Part shown: positions 8,508 to 16,684 of the stretch, one piece after another | Position numbering within the stretch: the stretch's first letter is position 1 | Layout: the number at the start of each line of letters is the position of its first letter | Notes under the pieces: model-generated | Told to the model about the DNA's origin: nothing | The model's database searches: none | What the model saw: the letters and a program-made list of their open reading frames with translations, nothing else | Assembly: GCA_024402535.1 (NCBI GenBank) | Contig: JAKSTN010000024.1 | Coordinates: forward strand, 1 to 38,674 | Source: Treponema sp. | GTDB taxonomy: Bacteria; Spirochaetota; Spirochaetia; Treponematales; Treponemataceae | Reading direction: 5' to 3' | DNA length: 38,674 nucleotides | Position numbers and translations under genes: made by a program

Positions 8508-8527
8508 GGTTTTGCTAACGCAAAACC
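8508..8527. repeat. Perfect hairpin with TAAC loop
   Basis: GGTTTTGC-TAAC-GCAAAACC, an 8-base perfect stem with a 4-base loop, preceded by the small palindrome CCGATTCGG (8501-8509). It lies in the 299-base gap 8420-8718, where I see no gene other than this hairpin and a terminator. There is no T-tract after it, so it is not an obvious terminator for the upstream gene. Confidence 0.6.
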
Positions 8528-8685
8528 TTTGTATAAGTGGTATTACTGACTTAGGGATAAATGTTTTTATAGCGGAAAATAAATTAAAAAATGGCTGTTT
8601 GCAGTAAGCTATCTTCCAAATAGACCCATGCAGACAGAAAATAATTCATTAAGTGAGAATAAACAATCTAATTGATTTAAAATTG

Positions 8686-8715
8686 AAAAGGACGCCTTGT
8701 GAGGCGTCCTTTTTT
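8686..8715. terminator. Rho-independent terminator (bidirectional shape)
   Basis: AAAAGGACGCCT-TGTG-AGGCGTCCTTTT is a strong stem flanked by A- and T-tracts, ending just beyond the glmS stop. It would stop glmS transcripts on the minus strand and any read-through from 7883-8419 on the plus strand. Confidence 0.9.
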
Positions 8716-8718
8716 GTC

Positions 8719-10563
8719 TTACTCTACAGTAACCGATTTTGCCAGGTTGCGTGGTTTATCAGGGTCGAAGCCTTTCAGGATTGCGCAGTAGTATGCGAAA
8801 AGCTGGGCCGGGATTACAGTTGTAAGTGAAGCGAGAACATTTGAAATCATTGGGATTTTGAATGTTTCATCAACTTTACCTGCAAAGGCGTCTCCGTCAT
8901 CCTGTGTGATAACCAGAGTTGCGGCGCCGCGGCTGCGAACTTCTACAATGTTTGAACCGATTTTATCATAAAGTGCCGGCTCAGAAGCAATGGCTACAAC
9001 CAGAGTTTTTGTATCTATAAGGGCAATAGGTCCGTGTTTAAGTTCACCGGCAGAAAATGCTTCAGAGTGCATGTAAGAAACTTCTTTGAGTTTCAGGGCA
9101 CTTTCAAGGCTTGTTGCACTGTCGAACTGACGACCAATGTAGAAAATCTTATCTTTGTTGTACTGTTTAGAAGCAAACTTCTGAACAACATCTTTTGTTT
9201 CAAGAATTTCTGAAACTTTTGCAGGAACTGTTTCAAGTTCTGTCAGGATTTCAGTTACTTTGTCATCAGAAAGAGTTCCGCGTTCTTTTCCGGCTTTGAT
9301 TGCCAGAAGGTAAAGACACATAAGCTGTGTTGTATAAGCTTTTGTAGAAGCAACAGCAATTTCAGGACCTGCCCAGGTGTAAATAACTTCATCAGCTTCA
9401 CGGCTTACAGTAGAACCTACAACATTTGTAATGGCAATAACTTTGAGTCCCTGTTTTTTTGCAAGGCGCATTGCCATAAGAGTATCTGCTGTTTCACCAG
9501 ACTGGCTGATTACGATGAAAATATCATCTTTATTCAGGATAGGGTCGCGGTAACGGAATTCCGAAGCAACATCTACATCAACATTAAGACGTGCAAGTTT
9601 TTCAAATGCGTATTTAGCAACAACACCGGCATGATATGCAGTACCACAGGCTGTAATAACAACACGCTTTGCATTTTTCCATGTGTTATCAGATTTCATT
9701 TCTTCAAAGAAAACATCAGTTGGTTTTCCGCTGCCGTCTTTGATAATGCGTGGACGCATTGTGTCTGTGAGAGCTTTTGGCTGTTCATGAATTTCTTTCA
9801 GCATGAAGTGTGGGTATCCGTTCTTTTCTGCGGCATCAACATCCCATTCAACATGTTTAGGTTCTTTTTTGATTTTTGTTCCTTCAAAATTGAAGATATC
9901 AACATGATCTGTGTACAGAACAGCGATTTCTTTTTCATCAAGGTAATATACGTCACGAGTGTGTTCCAGAAGAGCAGGAACGTCAGAGGCGATGAAGTTT
10001 TCGCCATTACCAAGTCCTACAACCAGAGGGCTTTCCTTACGGGCACAAAGAAGGCGGTCAGGATAGTCTTTGCAGATAACTCCGAAAGCGTATGAACCTT
10101 CAAGGCGGTGCAGAGTGCGCAGAAGAGCCTTAAAAATATCTTTTTCAATCTGATAATAATAATCAACCAGATGAGCTACAACTTCTGTATCTGTCTGGCT
10201 GCGGAAAACAACGCCCTGGCTCTGGAGCCATTCTTTAAGATCGGCATAGTTTTCGATGATTCCGTTATGAACAACAGCAATTGTTCCTGAAACGTTTGTA
10301 TGTGGATGAGCATTGATATCGTTTGGTTCGCCGTGTGTTGCCCAGCGAGTGTGACCGATTCCAAGATTTCCGCGAACTGTTTCTTTTGCTACCAGTTCTT
10401 CAAGGAATTTCAGGGCACCTTTTGCTTTGCGCACCAGAACATTTTCTCCGTCCAGAACCGCAATTCCCGACGAGTCGTAACCGCGATATTCAAGTTTTTT
10501 TAAGCCGTTAATCAGAACCTGATCGGCCTCTTTATTTCCTACGTAACCTACAATTCCGCACAT
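8719..10563 (-). CDS. glmS: Glutamine-fructose-6-phosphate aminotransferase (isomerizing)
   Basis: 614 residues, full length. GlmS makes glucosamine-6-phosphate from fructose-6-phosphate and glutamine, the first step to UDP-GlcNAc for peptidoglycan. The N-terminal glutaminase domain begins MCGIVGYVG, with C2 as nucleophile, followed by GHTRWATHG and HPHTNVSGTIAVVHNGIIENY. Two SIS sugar-isomerase domains follow, with ISQSGETADTL in the first and SAGELKHGPIALI in the second; the protein ends in KSVTVE as usual. AGGAAA precedes the ATG. It is monocistronic, with a terminator just downstream. No glmS ribozyme was recognised upstream; instead a palindrome lies in the leader (10593-10632). Confidence 0.97.
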   Translation of the reverse strand: MCGIVGYVGNKEADQVLINGLKKLEYRGYDSSGIAVLDGENVLVRKAKGALKFLEELVAKETVRGNLGIGHTRWATHGEPNDINAHPHTNVSGTIAVVHNGIIENYADLKEWLQSQGVVFRSQTDTEVVAHLVDYYYQIEKDIFKALLRTLHRLEGSYAFGVICKDYPDRLLCARKESPLVVGLGNGENFIASDVPALLEHTRDVYYLDEKEIAVLYTDHVDIFNFEGTKIKKEPKHVEWDVDAAEKNGYPHFMLKEIHEQPKALTDTMRPRIIKDGSGKPTDVFFEEMKSDNTWKNAKRVVITACGTAYHAGVVAKYAFEKLARLNVDVDVASEFRYRDPILNKDDIFIVISQSGETADTLMAMRLAKKQGLKVIAITNVVGSTVSREADEVIYTWAGPEIAVASTKAYTTQLMCLYLLAIKAGKERGTLSDDKVTEILTELETVPAKVSEILETKDVVQKFASKQYNKDKIFYIGRQFDSATSLESALKLKEVSYMHSEAFSAGELKHGPIALIDTKTLVVAIASEPALYDKIGSNIVEVRSRGAATLVITQDDGDAFAGKVDETFKIPMISNVLASLTTVIPAQLFAYYCAILKGFDPDKPRNLAKSVTVE

Positions 10564-10592
10564 GTTAAATTTCCTGTCATTAGAAGCATTTT

Positions 10593-10632
10593 CCGACCTT
10601 TTGCAGTTCGCTAACGCGATGCACCACGTCGG
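10593..10632. repeat. Nested palindrome between divergent glmS and GNAT genes
   Basis: An outer CCGAC/GTCGG pair (10593-10597, 10628-10632) encloses TGCA-gt-TCGC-TAAC-GCGA-TGCA (10602-10623). The core GC-TAAC-GC matches the hairpin at 8508-8527. It sits in the 5' region of glmS (minus strand) and just before TATACT (10635-10640) on the plus strand, so it could influence either gene or be a scattered repeat. Confidence 0.6.
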
Positions 10633-10670
10633 GCTATACTCAGTTTATCAGTTTTCAAAATAGTTGTAAA

Positions 10671-11519
10671 ATGGCATTTATGCTGGCAGTAAAAATTCAT
10701 GAATATCCTGCTGAAAAATTACAAAATTTCCTCAAAAAACACGAAAAAAACTGTGTTCAGTTGTGCTCCTCGGTAAAACATAATGAAAATAATCTTTATG
10801 TTCTTCTGGAAGATGAGAAATCTGAAGAGCCCTGGGGGGTAATTTCTACCGAGCACAGCATATATCATTGCCTTCCGAATCTTAAAAGCGCGAATCCAGA
10901 GTTTGAAAAATGTTTTAACAGCCTGATTGGAAAAAAAATAAACTCGGTTGTAGGTGAAAAAGAAGTTTCAAAAATAATTGTTGGAATTTTGGAAAAGAAA
11001 AAGTTTAAGCCGTATTGCACAAATGAATATTTTCTTATGACAAAAGAGGATGATTCTGCTCTTCCGCCTCCGGCTTCTCTTCTGAGTATGGGGGAAGAAA
11101 TTGTGTCTTGCAACAATACTCACGCAGAAGATTTATTTGATCTTCAGTTTCATTATCTGAAAGAAGAAGTGATACCACCGGGAAGAAAAATAAGTGATTT
11201 TTATGTTCGTTCAAATATAAAATCACTTTTGAAAAATCAGAAAGTATTTGTTATTGAAAGTGACGGAAAGTTTGTTTCAAAAGTGAACACAAATGCCATC
11301 GGCTGGGACTGGGTTCAGATTGGCGGAGTTTATACAGATCAACTATATAGAAGAAACGGTTATTCTTATTGTCTGCTTTCTACTTTATGTCGCCGTATAA
11401 ATAAACAAGGCCGAAAGTGCGTTCTCTTTGTAAAAAAGAAAAACACTCCGGCCCAGAATCTGTATGAAAAAATGAATTTCAAAAAATCAGGTGAATATCA
11501 AATCACTTATTTTGAATAA
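10671..11519 (+). CDS. GNAT-family N-acetyltransferase
   Basis: 282 residues. The C-terminal half (about 150-282) has a GNAT/FR47-like acetyl-CoA fold: IGGVYTDQLYRRNGYSYCLL is the pyrophosphate-binding loop and helix, then CVLFVKKKNTPAQNLYEKMNF gives the last conserved strand and helix. The N-terminal half is a diverged domain without clear motifs. The substrate is unknown. The start is uncertain: ATG at 10671 has no ribosome-binding site, while the ATG at 10680 lies 7 bases after TAAAAT (10667-10672), which would give a leaderless message from residue 4. The 3' end overlaps the convergent SGNH lipoprotein gene by 13 bases. No context points to its substrate. Confidence 0.8.
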   Translation: MAFMLAVKIHEYPAEKLQNFLKKHEKNCVQLCSSVKHNENNLYVLLEDEKSEEPWGVISTEHSIYHCLPNLKSANPEFEKCFNSLIGKKINSVVGEKEVSKIIVGILEKKKFKPYCTNEYFLMTKEDDSALPPPASLLSMGEEIVSCNNTHAEDLFDLQFHYLKEEVIPPGRKISDFYVRSNIKSLLKNQKVFVIESDGKFVSKVNTNAIGWDWVQIGGVYTDQLYRRNGYSYCLLSTLCRRINKQGRKCVLFVKKKNTPAQNLYEKMNFKKSGEYQITYFE

Positions 11520-12793
11520 CCCATTCCACAGATTGTGAAGGCTTTAGCTTCATCACCGTCGGCCATTTTAATTTCAACAGAGTGAAGAGCGGCTTCATCT
11601 GAATCGATAATGACAGCTTCAACACAGTTGTTCCAGCCGTCGCCAGTGAAACCATTCAAGGTTTTTGAAAGCTTTCCATCAACATAAACATCAGCTTTTC
11701 CGCCTTTAACGCCTGCCCATGAACCAAAGTTTTTGTAAACAAGAACAAGGTTTCTACAGTCAATTTCCATTGTAAGAGCAGAATTTCCGCTTCCAGGTTT
11801 GTGATACCAGTTGTTAGGAAAATCGCCTTTGTTTGTTTTTTTCAGGGTTTGTGTCTGACCATCTTTTGAATTGAAATCTCCGGCAGTGATTTTTACGTTT
11901 TCATCATCGCCAAGAATCTGACGGAAGCCTTTGAATGTTTTGCGTTTTTTGTAGTCTGATGGAACAGGGGTTGCTTCATCAGCGTCGGCTTTATCAGCAA
12001 GGTCCAGAATGTTCATAAGAGCAGCACACATAATTGCGTGACCGTCTTTTGTAGGATGAACAATGTCTGTGAAATATTGTTCATCAGTAAAAGAATTAAG
12101 ACGATTGTTGATTGCATCCTGAACGCTTACCTGAGGAATCTGGTAATGGCTTGCAACCTGGCTCATCTGAGTCTGAGTGTTCGGATATTTTGCTGCAGAG
12201 TAAAGAGCAATTACACAGGCTTCAGGATTTGCTTCAAGGCCGTTACGGATAAGCTGTTCAAAGCAGCGCTGGTTTGTTGGTTCACCGCCGTCGTTTACGG
12301 CAAATTCAATTACAAGAAGATCCGGTGTGTGACCAAGAACTTCAACAACATCCTGGTTGTAACGAACAAGTCCAACTACAGAAGAACTGCCGGAAAGCCC
12401 TGCTCCGCAGAAAGTAACATTTGTAGCACCAGCTGGTGAATAAGTGTTTCTGATTGCTTTTGAAAACTGGTAAGCATAACCGTCGCGGAAATCGGCAGGG
12501 CCGGCACCTTCTGTTACAGAGCCACCGATACATGCAACGTAAACCTGTTCGCCTGAACGGACTTTTTCCAGGAACTTCTTAACACGGTAATTGTTTCCTT
12601 TGTTCACCACAGATTTTTCCATCATTGTTGCAAAAACAGTGTCAGAAATGTTGAGCGGGTTGTTTGATTTTGCCGGTTTTGATTCGGCAGCTGGTTTGGG
12701 AGAATCTGATTTGCCTGTGTTTGAGGCACAGGCAGACAGAACCAAAGCGGTAGCAAGTAATGCTGCCACGACTGGAGAGTTGTGTTTTTTCAT
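11507..12793 (-). CDS. SGNH/GDSL hydrolase lipoprotein
   Basis: 428 residues. The signal peptide ends in the lipobox LSAC (lipidated C22), followed by a Pro/Lys/Ser-rich linker and an SGNH hydrolase domain (about 55-265). The catalytic serine is S92 in GGSVTEG, N167 is in EFAVND, and D243/H246 are in DIVHP. The C-terminal part (about 300-428) is a beta-rich domain with DGKLSKTLNGF, possibly carbohydrate-binding. It probably acts at the cell envelope as an esterase deacetylating or de-esterifying a polysaccharide; the substrate is inferred. AAGGAAAA precedes the ATG. It lies 56 bases downstream of a paralogue on the same strand, evidently a tandem duplication. Confidence 0.88.
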   Translation of the reverse strand: MKKHNSPVVAALLATALVLSACASNTGKSDSPKPAAESKPAKSNNPLNISDTVFATMMEKSVVNKGNNYRVKKFLEKVRSGEQVYVACIGGSVTEGAGPADFRDGYAYQFSKAIRNTYSPAGATNVTFCGAGLSGSSSVVGLVRYNQDVVEVLGHTPDLLVIEFAVNDGGEPTNQRCFEQLIRNGLEANPEACVIALYSAAKYPNTQTQMSQVASHYQIPQVSVQDAINNRLNSFTDEQYFTDIVHPTKDGHAIMCAALMNILDLADKADADEATPVPSDYKKRKTFKGFRQILGDDENVKITAGDFNSKDGQTQTLKKTNKGDFPNNWYHKPGSGNSALTMEIDCRNLVLVYKNFGSWAGVKGGKADVYVDGKLSKTLNGFTGDGWNNCVEAVIIDSDEAALHSVEIKMADGDEAKAFTICGMGYSK

Positions 12794-12849
12794 TGTATTG
12801 TTTTCCTTTCCGGCCAGATTATGCGCTGCCCGGTCCGCAGATTACCTGT

Positions 12850-14526
12850 TTATTTTGAATATGCAATGCCTTCAATTGTGAAAGGCTTGGCTTCATCTCC
12901 AGAAGCCATGCGGATTTCAATTACGTGATGTTTGCATTCATTTTCTTTGATGAAGCTTTTGAAGTTACTTGTGTTCCAGCTTTCTTTGCTTCCATTTAAT
13001 GTATCTTCAACTTTTCCATCAATCAGAACTTCGGCAGTTCCGCATCCTGTTCCTTTGTAAATAATCAGAATGTTTTTACAGTCTAGTTCAATTCTAAAGG
13101 CATCATTTTCTGCAGGAATGCTTTTAAGATTTTCAGAAACACGGCCAGGTTTCATCCAGTTGTAAGGATAGCTTAAAAGATCGTTGGCTGGATGCTGTGG
13201 TTCAAAGTCCCGTTCTGTGAAACTTCCACATGAAAGTTTTACGTTTGAGTCGGCCTTGTAGCCTGGAGCATAATCTGGAAGAATCTGAACAAAATTACAG
13301 AAACTTGAATCAGCAATTTTGTAGTCAGCCGGGATTGCGATAGGGGTGTCTTCCGCATCTTTATCAATCTGATTAATAAGATTCATAAGACAGTCAGCCA
13401 TAATTGTATGACCCATTGTTGAAGGATGAACGTAATCAACATAGAAAACTGAATCAGTATTCAGGTCAAATTCGCCGTTGTTGTTGTCCACGGCGTTCTG
13501 AATACTTACCTGCTGGATTCCGTAATGTTCGCCAACCGGGATTTTTTCCACCTGACTGTTTGTATAAGGAGCGGCAGAATAAAGTCCGATTACGGCGCAT
13601 TCAGGGTTACCGCTTAAACCTTTACGAATCAGTTCTTCGAAGCCGCGGATATTTTCTGTACCAGCTTCGTCATTAACTGCAAATTCAATAATAAGAAGAG
13701 CAGGTGCATGTCCGGTTCTTTCAACAACGTTCTGAGCATAGCGCACAACACCTTCTGCCGAACCTGTTCCTCCAAGTCCGCACGGATTCATAAGGATATT
13801 GCTACCACCAGGATTCAGTGCGTCCTGCAGCTTTTTGTGGAACTGATAAGCATAGCCGTCGCGGAAGCTTGCTGGTCCACCGCCTTCTGTAATTGAACCT
13901 CCAAGAGGGGTGTAATAGACTGTTTCGCCTTTGCGAATTTTTTCAATTACTTTTTTCATGCGCCAGTTGTTTCCTTTTGAAACAAGAGATGCATTGATCA
14001 TTTTTGCATAGATTTCATCTTTTACGTTGAAAGGCCGTGAATAAATATCGTAGTTTTTCTGATTTGTTTCTGTGTAAGAAATATTTCCGAATTCTTTTTT
14101 AGGTTCGCCCCAGAATTCTGCTTTTGAAAGATCAAGTTCAGTTTTATTTCCGTCAATTACAACTGAAACAGAAGTGAAAATTACTTCCATCATTTTCAGG
14201 CTGTACTTTGGCATAAGGAAAGTAATCTGATTTGCAGAATCACAGTCCGGATTTACAAAGTTTTTTACAGTTGTATTTATGGTAATTTCAAAGTCACCAT
14301 ATTTGAAAGTATCTCCGCCTGCCATAAACTCTGTGTATTTTGGAGTAGACATCTGGATGCTTTCATTTGAAAGATATACCTGAAAACCTGTATAGCTCAG
14401 GTTTACGCCTTTTACATTGATTACTGCTGATTTTCCTCTTGGAAGAATTTCCGGAAGAGAAAGAAGAAAGCCGTCTGCTTCGTGAACAAAGAGGGCATTA
14501 GAAATTGATTTATTATTTCCTGTCAT
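12850..14526 (-). CDS. SGNH/GDSL hydrolase paralogue without signal peptide
   Basis: 558 residues. An N-terminal beta-rich domain (about 10-145) is followed by an SGNH domain homologous to the neighbour: S211 in GGSITEG, N285 in EFAVND, D364/H367 in DYVHP. A C-terminal beta domain ends in FTIEGIAYSK against FTICGMGYSK in the neighbour. No signal peptide or lipobox is visible, so it is probably cytoplasmic unless the true start differs. Upstream of ATG 14526 there is no ribosome-binding site, but TATAAT ends 8 bases before the A of the ATG, suggesting a leaderless message. The pair may attack the same acylated glycan outside and inside the cell; this is inference. Confidence 0.85.
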   Translation of the reverse strand: MTGNNKSISNALFVHEADGFLLSLPEILPRGKSAVINVKGVNLSYTGFQVYLSNESIQMSTPKYTEFMAGGDTFKYGDFEITINTTVKNFVNPDCDSANQITFLMPKYSLKMMEVIFTSVSVVIDGNKTELDLSKAEFWGEPKKEFGNISYTETNQKNYDIYSRPFNVKDEIYAKMINASLVSKGNNWRMKKVIEKIRKGETVYYTPLGGSITEGGGPASFRDGYAYQFHKKLQDALNPGGSNILMNPCGLGGTGSAEGVVRYAQNVVERTGHAPALLIIEFAVNDEAGTENIRGFEELIRKGLSGNPECAVIGLYSAAPYTNSQVEKIPVGEHYGIQQVSIQNAVDNNNGEFDLNTDSVFYVDYVHPSTMGHTIMADCLMNLINQIDKDAEDTPIAIPADYKIADSSFCNFVQILPDYAPGYKADSNVKLSCGSFTERDFEPQHPANDLLSYPYNWMKPGRVSENLKSIPAENDAFRIELDCKNILIIYKGTGCGTAEVLIDGKVEDTLNGSKESWNTSNFKSFIKENECKHHVIEIRMASGDEAKPFTIEGIAYSK

Positions 14527-14533
14527 GCCATTA

Positions 14534-14561
14534 ATTATATGCTAGTATGGCAGTTTTACAA
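14534..14561 (-). promoter_or_regulatory. Promoter giving a leaderless start for the SGNH paralogue
   Basis: On the minus strand TTGTAA (14561-14556), a 16-base spacer and TATAAT (14539-14534). Seven bases then separate the box from the ATG at 14526, so transcription should begin at or next to the start codon. Confidence 0.55.
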
Positions 14562-14602
14562 TAAGGAAAGAAACTTATGAGATTTTGGAGATTTAAAAAT
14601 TA

Positions 14603-15763
14603 CTATTTTCTTATCACATAAACTGCGGCTTTTTTACCGTTTACAAGAACATCATTCCGGATATCAGCTGCTTTGTATGCGGGCGTTGCCACGGCGTCAT
14701 GGGCGTTTGAAAGGGCGTTATGGGCGGCCTGTCCCCCTGGGGCACAAGTGTCAGGCGTTCCTTCGGAAACGGCATTCTGGCTCGCAACGGCGTCACGGCC
14801 GCGGCCAAAACGGCCAAAAGCCGAGGCATCAAAAGCTGCTTCGAACACTTCTTTTGCGGCAGTTAGGATACAAATACTTGCCCCGGGTTTTGTAACACGG
14901 AACAATTCTTTAAGCATGCCGTCGTAAAGGGCGCGAAGCTTTTTGTCATCCCGCAGGTCGCCCTGCCAGAAGCCCCATGGCGGGTCCGTAATAACACAGT
15001 CAACGCTGTTGTCTTCTATATGAGAGAGGTTAGTTGCATCTGCCTGGCGGCATCCTTTAAGTTTTTTTGCAAGTTCACCGTCAAGTTCTGAGGCAAGAAT
15101 CTGGGCTTTTGGGTACATTTGGGCCAGGCGTTTTACAATACCGCCGTGACCTGCAAAAGGGTCTAGGATAATAGAAGGGTTTTCCATGTCGGCGAAGGCC
15201 GCAAGCAGAGTTACAAACTCGGGGCGCAGTTCGCCTTTTTCAAGATACTTTTCTGTGCTCTGTTTTTTTGTCATGCGCAACGCAAAGCAGGCGTATCCGT
15301 CAGTTCTTGTAAGAAACCAGAATTCTGTGTCGCCGCCAAGGCGGTCAGGTTTCATGCCGGTAGCTTGAGAAATCTGCTTTTCAACATTTGCCATAACGTT
15401 TTTGTTTACGGATGTAAAAACGTTTGCTGCGCTGAACCGCAGGCGGAAAGTTTTGTAATGCTGTTTTGTAATCTCTGGAATGAGCTGGTCAGGAATGCGT
15501 ATTTTATTTGCCATGACTTCAAAAGCTGGCGCTTTGTTTCCGCCGCTTCTGGCATTTTTGTTGTCTCCATTCCATTCTTTAAGAACAAGGAAACTGTTAT
15601 TCAAAAAGTCGGCATTTACGGCGCGGAAAGGGTTTTTGTCTGTACAAAACCGCAGAAAGCCACTTGAAACGTTCAGATTGTAAGCGTCAGGAAGAACATC
15701 TTTAAGTGCTTTTGGAATAACTTTTTCAAAACCCGGTGAAAATACCGCTGCCAGTTTAAACAT
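14603..15763 (-). CDS. THUMP-type RNA methyltransferase with in-frame repeat insert
   Basis: 386 residues. The N-terminal part (about 1-170) resembles the THUMP-linked region of UPF0020/Trm11/RlmL-type enzymes. The Rossmann methyltransferase follows: SIILDPFAGHGGIVKRL binds S-adenosylmethionine and TDPPWGFW is the N4/N2-type catalytic motif IV. It probably methylates a guanosine base in rRNA or tRNA; the site is unknown. Residues about 311-362 are an anomalous stretch of (D/N)A(V/L) repeats encoded by G+C-rich DNA, placed just before the last core strand (VNGKKAAVYVIRK). The family does not need this stretch. A GGCGG-like ribosome-binding site precedes the ATG. Confidence 0.8.
   Translation of the reverse strand: MFKLAAVFSPGFEKVIPKALKDVLPDAYNLNVSSGFLRFCTDKNPFRAVNADFLNNSFLVLKEWNGDNKNARSGGNKAPAFEVMANKIRIPDQLIPEITKQHYKTFRLRFSAANVFTSVNKNVMANVEKQISQATGMKPDRLGGDTEFWFLTRTDGYACFALRMTKKQSTEKYLEKGELRPEFVTLLAAFADMENPSIILDPFAGHGGIVKRLAQMYPKAQILASELDGELAKKLKGCRQADATNLSHIEDNSVDCVITDPPWGFWQGDLRDDKKLRALYDGMLKELFRVTKPGASICILTAAKEVFEAAFDASAFGRFGRGRDAVASQNAVSEGTPDTCAPGGQAAHNALSNAHDAVATPAYKAADIRNDVLVNGKKAAVYVIRK
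14677..14832 (-). repeat. G+C-rich in-frame repeat insert in the methyltransferase gene
   Basis: This stretch is much richer in G+C than the flanking gene. On the plus strand it repeats the core ACGGCGT(C/T)A or close variants (near 14692, 14714, 14769, 14789), with spacers including TTTGAAA, and contains palindromes such as GGCCGCGGCC. On the coding strand each core reads (N/D)-A-(V/L). A related stretch interrupts hrpB at 17146-17225. Confidence 0.65.
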
Positions 15764-15781
15764 TTTTTACCGCCTTTATTC

Positions 15782-15810
15782 TTTAGTGTACCATAAAATA
15801 ATCCGATAAT
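15782..15810 (+). promoter_or_regulatory. Possible promoter with leaderless start for the GerMN gene
   Basis: TTTAGT (15782-15787), 17 bases, GATAAT (15805-15810), then 6 bases to the ATG at 15817. An alternative box TAAAAT (15794-15799) would give a leader of about 11 bases. No ribosome-binding site is present. Confidence 0.35.
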
Positions 15811-15816
15811 CAGAGT

Positions 15817-16677
15817 ATGGCAGAGAAAAAAAGAAAAAAGACCGGAATTGGATTAGCAATCTGGCTTATTGTAGCAATCATTATAATCATCGTTTTCCTG
15901 GTAAAATGGGAAACAATACATAATAATCTCATCAGGGCAGGAATCCTTCAGGGTACAATTATTGAAAAAGAAGAAACACCTGAAGTTCCAAAAGTAGAAA
16001 AGAAGAAAGAAAGCTCAAAGAAAAAAGATTCAGTAACTCTTAAAGTTCAGGAACAGGAAGATGAAAAACCGGCTCCTGTTTTAAAATCGGAAACTCCAAA
16101 AACAGAAACTGAAAAGACTCAGGATAAAATAGTTGAAGCTGTAACTGAAAAGATTGTGGAAAAAGTAGTCGAGACAGCAGCAGAAAAAGTAGTAGAAGCA
16201 GTAAAGGAAGTAAAACCTTCTGAAACTTCAAAACCAAAAGTTGAACCTCCAAAACCTGCTCCTGCAACTACGACAGTAAAACTTTATTATGTTGTAATTG
16301 ATGCAAACGGTTCAGTAAATTACAAAGCTGTAAACCGTACAGTTGCAAAAGATTCACCATTAACAAATGCAATCAATGCACTGCTTGCAGGTCCAACCTT
16401 TGATGAAAAGAATTGTACAACACTTATACCAAAAGGAACAAAACTTCTTGGTGTAAGCATTAAGGATGGAGTTGCAACCTTGAACTTTAGCGACGCCTTT
16501 GAATTTAATCAGGATGGAATTGAAGGCTATCTTGCACAGCTTAAACAGATCATTAATACAGCAACAGAATTCTCCAGCGTAAATTCCGTTCAGTTCCTGA
16601 TCAACGGCGAGAAGAAAGAATATCTTGGCAGTGACGGAGTCTGGATCGGTACCCCTCTCGCCCGCAACAGTCTGTAG
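15817..16677 (+). CDS. Membrane-anchored GerMN-domain protein
   Basis: 286 residues. A basic N-terminus (KKRKK) precedes one membrane span (about 11-29). A Lys/Glu/Pro-rich region follows with helical repeats of the EKVVE type (about 100-135). The C-terminal GerMN domain covers about 155-280: VKLYYVVIDANGSV, PLTNAINALLAGP, TTLIPKGTKLLGVSIKDGVA, FLINGEKKEYLG. GerMN domains were first described in spore germination and sporulation proteins but also occur in non-sporulating bacteria, where they are thought to bind envelope components. This protein is predicted to face the periplasm. It is divergent from the methyltransferase gene and convergent with hrpB (7-base gap). The precise role is unknown. 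Confidence 0.85.
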   Translation: MAEKKRKKTGIGLAIWLIVAIIIIIVFLVKWETIHNNLIRAGILQGTIIEKEETPEVPKVEKKKESSKKKDSVTLKVQEQEDEKPAPVLKSETPKTETEKTQDKIVEAVTEKIVEKVVETAAEKVVEAVKEVKPSETSKPKVEPPKPAPATTTVKLYYVVIDANGSVNYKAVNRTVAKDSPLTNAINALLAGPTFDEKNCTTLIPKGTKLLGVSIKDGVATLNFSDAFEFNQDGIEGYLAQLKQIINTATEFSSVNSVQFLINGEKKEYLGSDGVWIGTPLARNSL

Positions 16678-16684
16678 AAGTTTT

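Noticed and set aside
9631..10095. 154-codon plus-strand frame inside glmS
   Set aside because: It lies wholly opposite a certain glmS gene and encodes a Phe/Cys-rich sequence of no known type, typical of an antisense shadow.
10564..10670. glmS ribozyme or riboswitch upstream of glmS
   Set aside because: The leader is too short and shows only a nested palindrome, with none of the ribozyme core that I can recognise.
14577..14621. 14-codon frame with AAGGAAAG upstream, between the SGNH paralogue and the methyltransferase
   Set aside because: Too short to judge, and it overlaps the end of the methyltransferase gene on the other strand. The site may be chance in A/G-rich DNA.
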